From UQRS01 sp964481575 (GTDB lineage Bacteria > Bacillota > Clostridia > Oscillospirales > Acutalibacteraceae), in contig CAYZTR010000013.1 in NCBI GenBank assembly GCA_964481575.1, positions 1 through 53,712 of the forward strand: a stretch of DNA of 53,712 nt, given 5' to 3'. A program made the position numbers and the translations under genes. Position 1 is the stretch's first letter; the number at the start of each line of letters is the position of its first letter. The notes under the pieces are model-generated. The model was not told the origin of the DNA and did not search any database. It saw only the letters and a list, made by a program, of their open reading frames with translations. This document shows positions 48,393 to 53,712 of this stretch, one piece after another.

Positions 48393-50984
48393 TTAGAGCG
48401 TTTCATCGGCGCCGGAGGCCTGCATTTCCAGCCATTCCTGTTTGGACAGCAGTACCTGCCGGGGCTTGGCACCCTCATAGGGGCCGACAACCCCCCGCTG
48501 CTCCATCTGATCCACAATCCGGGCGGCCCGGGCATAGCCCAGCTTCAGCTTTCGCTGGAGCATGGAGGTGGAGGCCATGCCGGCGTCAATGACCGCCTCA
48601 ATGGCCTGGGGCAGCATGGGATCCGCATCGTCGTCCCCGCTGGTTTCTTCTTTGCTCTTCTTCTTATTCTCGGCGGCAGCCAGCCGCTCGATCTCCTGCA
48701 TGACCGTTTCATCATATTCCTGGACATGCTCGCCGTGCTTCAGGAAATCCACCACGGCTTCCACCTCGTCATCCGCCACGAAACAGCCCTGCACCCGCTT
48801 GGGCTTTACGGCGCCGGAGGGGTAAAAAAGCATATCGCCGTGGCCAATCAGGTGTTCGGCGCCGCCCATATCCAGAATGGTGCGGCTGTCAATATTGGAG
48901 GACACCGCCAGGGCGATACGGGTATTGATATTGGCTTTGATGACGCCGGTGATGACGTTGACCGAGGGACGCTGGGTGGCCACGATCAGATGCATGCCGG
49001 CGGCCCGGGCCTTCTGGGTCAGGCGGCAGATGGAATCCTCCACCTCGCCGGGGGCCGTCATCATCAGGTCGGCCAGCTCGTCAATGATAATTACCACCCG
49101 GGGCATGGGTACCATGTCCTCGGCGTCTTTGGCAATCCGGTTATAGCCGTTGAGATCCCGGACGTTAGATTCGGCAAAAAGCTTGTACCGGTTTTCCATT
49201 TCGGTGACGGCCCAGCCCAGGGCGCCCGAGGCCTTCCGGGGGTCGGTGACCACCGGGATAATCAGGTGGGGAATGCCGTTGTAAACATTGAACTCCACCA
49301 CCTTGGGGTCGATAAGCAGCAGCTTCACGTCGTCGGGGCTGAACTTATACAGCAGGGAAATAATCATGGAATTGATACAGACCGATTTACCCGAACCGGT
49401 GGCGCCGGCCACCAGCCCGTGGGGCATTTTGGCCAGGTCGTAGACCACCGGGGCGCCGGAAATATCCCGCCCCATGGCCACCGTCAGGGCGCCTTTGGCG
49501 TTCTGGAAGGCATCCGACTCCAGAATCTCCCGGATGCCAACCGTATCGCTTTGCTGGTTGGGCACCTCGATGCCCACGGCGGATTTATTGGGAATGGAGG
49601 CGATCCGCACGTTGGAGACCCCCAGGTTCAGGGCGATGTCATCGGTGAGATTGGTGATTTTATTGATTTTTACACCGGCAGAGGGCTGGATGGCATACTG
49701 GGTCACCGAAGGCCCCCGGCTGGCACCTACAAAACGGGTTTCCACCCCGAAGCTGCGGAGCACGTCCACCAGCTTCATGGCGGTGCTTTCCAGTTCCCCC
49801 TTGATATCGGAGGCGCTGCGGCCATGGGTCTCCCGCAGCAGGCTCATGGGCGGCAGCCGATAGGTGTCCTCCACCTGGGGTTCCAGGGCCAGGGTACTGG
49901 CGGGGGCTGCCTGATGCTTTTTCTGGTCTGAAACGGCGGCGTCGATGATCTCCTCCATGGACGGCCCGGGTGGCACCATGGAAGCGGCCGGCTGTTTGGC
50001 CGGGGGTTGGCCTTCTGTTTGGGGCGCCGTCTGGAATTCTGCCGGCGCTTCTGCCGGCGTTTCCGCCGGGGGTTGGGCCGGGGTTTCTTCCCAAGGGGGC
50101 GGATCCTGCGGCCCTTCCGCCGATGCGGCGGCCGCCTGTTCCCCGTCCGGGGCGGTTTGTGCCGGTGGGGTCTCCTTCTTTTTCCTGGGGGCATAGTTAT
50201 TATAAGAATCAATGAGGGTTTCCTCCAGATCCTTAATGTCCGGCTGTTGCGCCTGGGCGGCTTTGGCCTTGGCGGCTCGCTCCGCATCGGTCAGGGGAAT
50301 GTCCACGTCAAATTTGGCCTGGCGGCGCTCCTCCACCGCGGCCTTATGATGCTGATAGACCCGCTGGGCGGTTTCCCCGGTGGACTTCACCGGCTCGTAC
50401 ACGGTACGGAGAAAGGTCACCAGGCCGGTGCCGGTGACCAGCATCAGGAACACAAACAGCAGCAGCAGGATCACCACTACGGCGCCGGTTTTCCCCAGAA
50501 AGTGGGACAGGGGCCAGCCCAGCAGGCAGCCCAGCACGCCCCCCTTATGGCACAGGGCCGGATCCACATAGACCTGCACCAGCGACTCCGGGAAGGACAG
50601 CGCCGCGTCCGCCTTCCGGGCGAAAATGTCCACGGCGATGCCAACAAACCAGGTCAGCAGGGAGGTCAAGGTGATGGAATAGCCTGCCCGCCGGCCGGGA
50701 TTGTTCAGGGACAGTACCACGGCGATGTATCCCAGCAGAAAGGGCAGCAGCCAGGCGGTGAAGCCGAAGATACCCAGCAGGAAATTGTGAACCGTAAGCC
50801 AAAGCTGCTCCCCCCGGATCAGGTCCAGGCAGAGCAGGAGGATGGCCAGGGCAAAGAGAATCACAGCGGCAATTTGCCGCCGGGGAGATTTTTCCCGGGA
50901 TTTCCCCTGCTCCCGGATCTCCGTAGCCATGGCGCTTTTCGGTTTGGTGGATTTCTTTTTCTTCTTCGTTTGATTGGCAGCCAA
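48393..50984 (-). CDS. ftsK: DNA translocase FtsK/SpoIIIE
   Basis: The 863-residue hexameric motor pumps chromosomal DNA through the division or sporulation septum. It has a basic N-terminus, four membrane helices (about 38-190), a Pro/Ala/Glu-rich linker (about 235-345), an alpha/beta motor with Walker A GATGSGKS (527-534) and Walker B VVIIIDELADL (630-640), and a C-terminal gamma winged helix (about 790-863: DAGMASTSMLQRKLKLGYARAARIVDQMEQRGVVG) that reads DNA orientation sequences. The start is a TTG at 50984 with AAGGAG 10 bases upstream. It lies between uppP and ygiQ; a ClpP-like gene next to FtsK/SpoIIIE, as here with tepA, also occurs in Bacillus. Confidence 0.95.
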   Translation of the reverse strand: MAANQTKKKKKSTKPKSAMATEIREQGKSREKSPRRQIAAVILFALAILLLCLDLIRGEQLWLTVHNFLLGIFGFTAWLLPFLLGYIAVVLSLNNPGRRAGYSITLTSLLTWFVGIAVDIFARKADAALSFPESLVQVYVDPALCHKGGVLGCLLGWPLSHFLGKTGAVVVILLLLFVFLMLVTGTGLVTFLRTVYEPVKSTGETAQRVYQHHKAAVEERRQAKFDVDIPLTDAERAAKAKAAQAQQPDIKDLEETLIDSYNNYAPRKKKETPPAQTAPDGEQAAAASAEGPQDPPPWEETPAQPPAETPAEAPAEFQTAPQTEGQPPAKQPAASMVPPGPSMEEIIDAAVSDQKKHQAAPASTLALEPQVEDTYRLPPMSLLRETHGRSASDIKGELESTAMKLVDVLRSFGVETRFVGASRGPSVTQYAIQPSAGVKINKITNLTDDIALNLGVSNVRIASIPNKSAVGIEVPNQQSDTVGIREILESDAFQNAKGALTVAMGRDISGAPVVYDLAKMPHGLVAGATGSGKSVCINSMIISLLYKFSPDDVKLLLIDPKVVEFNVYNGIPHLIIPVVTDPRKASGALGWAVTEMENRYKLFAESNVRDLNGYNRIAKDAEDMVPMPRVVIIIDELADLMMTAPGEVEDSICRLTQKARAAGMHLIVATQRPSVNVITGVIKANINTRIALAVSSNIDSRTILDMGGAEHLIGHGDMLFYPSGAVKPKRVQGCFVADDEVEAVVDFLKHGEHVQEYDETVMQEIERLAAAENKKKSKEETSGDDDADPMLPQAIEAVIDAGMASTSMLQRKLKLGYARAARIVDQMEQRGVVGPYEGAKPRQVLLSKQEWLEMQASGADETL

Positions 50985-51109
50985 GTCAGTACCGCTCCTT
51001 TATGTTGAAATGTGTGGGTGATGTGAAAGATTGCCGCAGCATTCCGGCGGCAGGGAAGTGGGGCGCCGCGGGAATCCGCCGGCGAAAAGAAATTGCAAAA
51101 TTACCGGAA

Positions 51110-51988
51110 TCAGCCGGCGGTGGCGTGGTGGATTATGGTCAAACAAATGCAGATCACGCCCAGAATGCCGCAGTAGTAGGAAAAATACTGGAACTTATTT
51201 TTCTTCAGAATCAGATTCAGCAGTTTAATGGCGAAGATGCCCACAATGGCCGACACCAGAATGCCCACAATGGCCGGGCCAAGCTGCAGCGGGGCGGCGG
51301 TTCCCTCTGCACCCGCCAGCTCTGCCAAATCGGCCAGGCAGGCGGCCAGAATGGTGGGAATCCCCATGATGAAGGAAAACTCGGTGGAGGTGGCCTTGGA
51401 CAGCCCCAGAATCAGGGCAATGGCAATGGTGGAGCCGGAGCGGGAAATGCCCGGCATCAGGGCCAGACCCTGGAAAATGCCGATGAGCAGGGCCTGCTGC
51501 CAGGTGATGTACCGGTTCTGACTGTTTCGTCTGGCCGCCCGTGCCGCCAGAAACAGGATCACCGCCGTAAACAGAAAGCAAAAGCCCTCCACAATCAGGT
51601 CGTTGTCATCCCCGGCGGCGTCCAGCCCGGTCAGCTTCAGCAGGGGATAAAAGACCAGCAGGGGACACAGCGCCACCACCAGCATCACCACGAACCGGCG
51701 GTTGTAGCTCATTTCCCGGAAGGAAAAGTTCCCCTGGAAAATGTCCCGGATCATATGCCCGCATTCCACAATCAGCCGGCCGATGCGGGTCCGGTAGCAG
51801 ATGCAGACTGCCGCCAGGGTGCCCACATGGAGCAGCACCGTAAAGGCCGAGGTACTGGTGCCGGAGACTTCCCCGGCCGCCCAGCTCTGGATAAAATGAT
51901 AGATGGAGAGATGCCCCGAGCTGGATACCGGCAGAAATTCCGTGATTCCCTGCAGGATTCCCTGTAAAATGGCGTTCAAGATTTCCAT
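51110..51988 (-). CDS. uppP: Undecaprenyl-diphosphatase (UppP/BacA)
   Basis: The 292-residue membrane enzyme dephosphorylates undecaprenyl diphosphate to recycle the lipid carrier for cell wall and glycopolymer synthesis. The two active-site motifs are present: QGITEFLPVSSSGHL (with Glu and Ser) and PGISRSGST (with Arg). Eight or so membrane helices are visible. The ATG at 51988 follows GGAAAGGA. The 110-bp spacer to tepA is a T/G-rich low-complexity stretch (TTTGTTTGTTTGC). The gene lies in the ftsK operon. Confidence 0.96.
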   Translation of the reverse strand: MEILNAILQGILQGITEFLPVSSSGHLSIYHFIQSWAAGEVSGTSTSAFTVLLHVGTLAAVCICYRTRIGRLIVECGHMIRDIFQGNFSFREMSYNRRFVVMLVVALCPLLVFYPLLKLTGLDAAGDDNDLIVEGFCFLFTAVILFLAARAARRNSQNRYITWQQALLIGIFQGLALMPGISRSGSTIAIALILGLSKATSTEFSFIMGIPTILAACLADLAELAGAEGTAAPLQLGPAIVGILVSAIVGIFAIKLLNLILKKNKFQYFSYYCGILGVICICLTIIHHATAG

Positions 51989-52098
51989 ATGTACGATCCT
52001 TTCCCGGCGGTCTCCTGCCCCCCAGGGGCGGCCCGCCTTCCCTTCTTTGTCTTTTGTTTGTTTGCTTGTTTTCTTGCTTTTATGTACGGCCGGACGGG

Positions 52099-52878
52099 TT
52101 AATCCGCCGGCGCGGCGGCCGGTTCCGGCGCTGTGCCCGATTCAATCATATCATACAGGCAGGCAATGGCGTCAGACAGGCTGCCCAGATGGTCAATGAG
52201 TCCGCAGTCCACCGCCTTGTTCCCGTCCACCACCGAGCCCACGTCGGTGACCATTTCCCCGATATTCATCATGAGCCGGGTGAAGATTTCCGGCCGGATG
52301 TGGGAATTGTCGGTGACGAATTTGGTGATCCGGTCCTGCATTCGCTCAAAATAATCCAGAGTCTGGGGCACCCCCAGCACCAGGCCGCTCATACGCACCG
52401 GATGAATGGTCATGGTGGCGGAGGGGGCGATGAAGGACTGCTTGGCCGACACCGCCAGGGGCACGCCGATGGAATGGCCGCCCCCCAGCACCAGAGACAC
52501 GGTGGGCTTGGTCATGCCGGAGATCAGCTCGGCCAGGGCCAGCCCCGCCTCCACATCGCCCCCTACGGTATTCAGCAGGATCAGCAGTCCCTCAATCTCA
52601 GGGGACTCCTCGATGGCCACCAGCTGGGGAATCACATGCTCGTATTTCGTGGTTTTATTCTGGCTGGGGAGAATATAATGCCCCTCAATCTGGCCGATGA
52701 TGGTCAGGCAATGGATCCGGTGCTTGCCGCCGGCAGGGGTCACCGTACCCAGCTCCTTCAGCTGCTCCAGCGCGTCCGAATCCGATTCGGCTTCCTTGCC
52801 GTCCGGGGGATTCTGCCCCTCCTGCTCCGGCAGGTCGCCGATAAAGTCCGCCGGTGTTGCTGTTTCGTGTTCTTTCAT
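52099..52878 (-). CDS. ClpP-like serine protease (TepA/YmfB type)
   Basis: The 259-residue cytoplasmic protein has a disordered acidic N-terminus (1 to about 50) and a ClpP/crotonase-fold domain: LLILLNTVGGDVEAGLALAELI, GGGHSIGVPLAVSA (nucleophile Ser136) and TIHPVRMSG (His159). It lacks the classic ClpP N-terminal loops and is the TepA group found beside SpoIIIE in Bacillus. Its substrates are not known. The ATG at 52878 follows GGGAGG. It is the first gene of the minus-strand run tepA-uppP-ftsK-ygiQ-cupin-rarA-ydbS-ydbT. Confidence 0.9.
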   Translation of the reverse strand: MKEHETATPADFIGDLPEQEGQNPPDGKEAESDSDALEQLKELGTVTPAGGKHRIHCLTIIGQIEGHYILPSQNKTTKYEHVIPQLVAIEESPEIEGLLILLNTVGGDVEAGLALAELISGMTKPTVSLVLGGGHSIGVPLAVSAKQSFIAPSATMTIHPVRMSGLVLGVPQTLDYFERMQDRITKFVTDNSHIRPEIFTRLMMNIGEMVTDVGSVVDGNKAVDCGLIDHLGSLSDAIACLYDMIESGTAPEPAAAPAD

Positions 52879-53143
52879 GTCAAAAACCTCCCGGCGTTAG
52901 TTTTTGCCAGGGCCGGCAGGGTTATGCACCGGCAGAACACATCTTCCCACAAATACATGCTTCCGGTTACCGTGAACACAAAGTTGCCACGAACACAAAT
53001 GCGCCAATGGCAAACGAACACAAAGCGCCAGCGGTAAAATTGCACCTCTTTTGCGGATGCTGCGTAAGGGGCCAGCAAACGATACGTGAACCATGCATTT
53101 TTTGATCCCATGGTCCCAATGGAAAAAGAATGGCTTTGCGGTT
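52879..53143 (-). other. Long leader of the tepA operon with repeated TTTGTGTTC and a hairpin element
   Basis: TTTGTGTTC occurs three times on the minus strand (52974-52982, 52991-52999, 53016-53024). A diverged copy of the 20.1-kb hairpin repeat lies at about 53039-53085. There is no reading frame with a ribosome binding site. The leader is about 260 bases long. Confidence 0.55.
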
Positions 53144-53172
53144 ATTTTACCACAATCTTCCCGGTTCTTCAA
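53144..53172 (-). promoter_or_regulatory. Promoter of the tepA operon
   Basis: TTGAAG (53167-53172), 17 bases, TAAAAT (53144-53149) on the minus strand. Confidence 0.65.
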
Positions 53173-53198
53173 GGGAGATTTTTCGGAATTATGTCAAC

Positions 53199-53218
53199 TA
53201 GCGGAATTTCTTCCGCTA
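53199..53218. promoter_or_regulatory. Perfect hairpin/operator-like repeat between divergent promoters
   Basis: TAGCGGAA-TTTC-TTCCGCTA is an 8-bp inverted repeat between the tepA and ppdK promoters, about 27 bases upstream of the tepA -35 box. Confidence 0.45.
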
Positions 53219-53324
53219 TCCCCGGCAATTTGCCTAAAAATCACAAGGAATTTTCTGCTTCCGGTGTTTTTTTTGAAAAAGTAAGAATTTTTTGGAAAAA
53301 CTACTGGAAATTCCGGCAGTTGTT

Positions 53325-53333
53325 TGCTATAAT
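53325..53333 (+). promoter_or_regulatory. Extended -10 promoter of ppdK
   Basis: TTGC-TATAAT (TATAAT 53328-53333 preceded by TGC) forms an extended -10. The -35 region (TGGAAA) is weak. It lies about 75 bases before the ATG. Confidence 0.6.
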
Positions 53334-53407
53334 GAGTCCAAGCGCAGTGCGCCTGTGGGTGAACTGCGAAATTCCCTATGTATTTTTTATAGGAGGTCGA
53401 TTTATAA

Positions 53408-53712
53408 ATGAGTCACAAGTATGTGTACCTGTTCAGCGAAGGCAACGCGCAGATGCGCGAACTGCTGGGCGGGAAAGGCGCCAACCTGGCCGAAATGACC
53501 AACCTGGGTCTGCCGGTTCCCCAGGGCTTCACCATCTCCACCGAAGCCTGCACCCAGTATTATGAGGACGGCCGTCAGATCAACGAGGAAATCCAGGCCC
53601 AGATCATGGAGTACATCGTCAAGATGGAAGGCATCACCGGTAAAAAATTCGGTGATAAAGAGAATCCGCTGCTGGTATCGGTTCGCTCCGGTGCGCGGGC
53701 ATCCATGCCTGG
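53408..53712 (+). CDS. ppdK: Pyruvate, phosphate dikinase, N-terminal part (cut by window edge)
   Basis: The visible 101 residues (MSHKYVYLFSEGNAQMRELLGGKGANLAEMTNLGLPVPQGFTIST ... LLVSVRSGARASMPG) are the start of the ATP-binding domain of pyruvate, phosphate dikinase, with the GGKGANLAEM loop and SVRSGARASMPG motif. The enzyme interconverts pyruvate/ATP/Pi and PEP/AMP/PPi, giving anaerobes PPi-linked glycolysis or gluconeogenesis. The ATG at 53408 follows AGGAGG. The rest of the roughly 875-residue protein lies outside the window. Confidence 0.95.
   Translation, partial: MSHKYVYLFSEGNAQMRELLGGKGANLAEMTNLGLPVPQGFTISTEACTQYYEDGRQINEEIQAQIMEYIVKMEGITGKKFGDKENPLLVSVRSGARASMP

Noticed and set aside
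52974..53024. CRISPR-like array from GAACACAAA repeats
   Set aside because: The repeat is only 9 bases, spacing is irregular (17 and 25) and no cas gene is near.

Overview
The window is high-GC, low-GC-lineage-style Firmicute DNA: strong AGGAGG-type ribosome binding sites, TTGACA-N17-TATAAT promoters, a T-box, sortase/LCP envelope genes, dockerins, and an OadG-BCCP-OadB-OadA sodium-pump operon. Together these point to an anaerobic gut Clostridium of the Oscillospirales type. This is inferred from gene content only; no rRNA or tRNA gene is present to fix it. A 10-N scaffold gap beside a poly-G tract shows that the source is a draft assembly.

Layout. 1-2990: the sodium-translocating decarboxylase operon (minus), with a clear promoter and a palindrome resembling a Rex site. 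3.0-3.6 kb: G-rich non-coding DNA with the assembly gap. 3.6-9.4 kb: a large secreted GH78 alpha-L-rhamnosidase with a dockerin, a convergent dockerin protein of unknown function, and a decayed dockerin fragment. 9.5-15.4 kb: an envelope cluster with a sortase substrate, class B sortase, LCP transferase and 75-residue protein on the minus strand, and a GT2 glycosyltransferase and DUF212 protein on the plus strand behind an operator-controlled promoter. 15.7-19.0 kb: zinc-ribbon membrane protein and citrate synthase, divergent from an AraC regulator. 19.2-22.2 kb: an unknown gene, then cdd-rsmE-ybaK. 22.2-27.4 kb: a Gld-like ABC system (ATPase, permease, GldG, DUF4340). 27.6-31.2 kb: a DUF1015 protein and a T-box-controlled leuA. 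31.3-41.0 kb: a CmpB-like membrane protein, a second dockerin-bearing GH78 rhamnosidase, a FucO-like lactaldehyde reductase and a cytoplasmic GH106-like enzyme. 41.1-52.9 kb: a truncated uroporphyrinogen-decarboxylase-like gene, a methyltransferase-like protein, then a long minus-strand housekeeping run (ydbT-ydbS-rarA-cupin-ygiQ-ftsK-uppP-tepA, listed in reverse of transcription). 53.4 kb to the end: the start of ppdK.

Two themes link genes. First, L-rhamnose use: two exported, dockerin-tagged GH78 enzymes release rhamnose, a cytoplasmic GH106-like enzyme could finish imported oligosaccharides, and FucO would reduce the L-lactaldehyde formed by rhamnose or fucose breakdown. Both GH78 leaders carry a TAAAACG core just downstream of the promoter. 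Second, surface anchoring: an LPXTG-like substrate with a Ser/Thr/Gly linker sits next to its own sortase and an LCP transferase, close to a glycosyltransferase and a phosphatase-like membrane protein. This is a plausible but unproven surface-protein glycosylation module.

Several promoters carry perfect inverted repeats across or next to the start site, and non-coding spacers contain dispersed hairpin-forming repeats.
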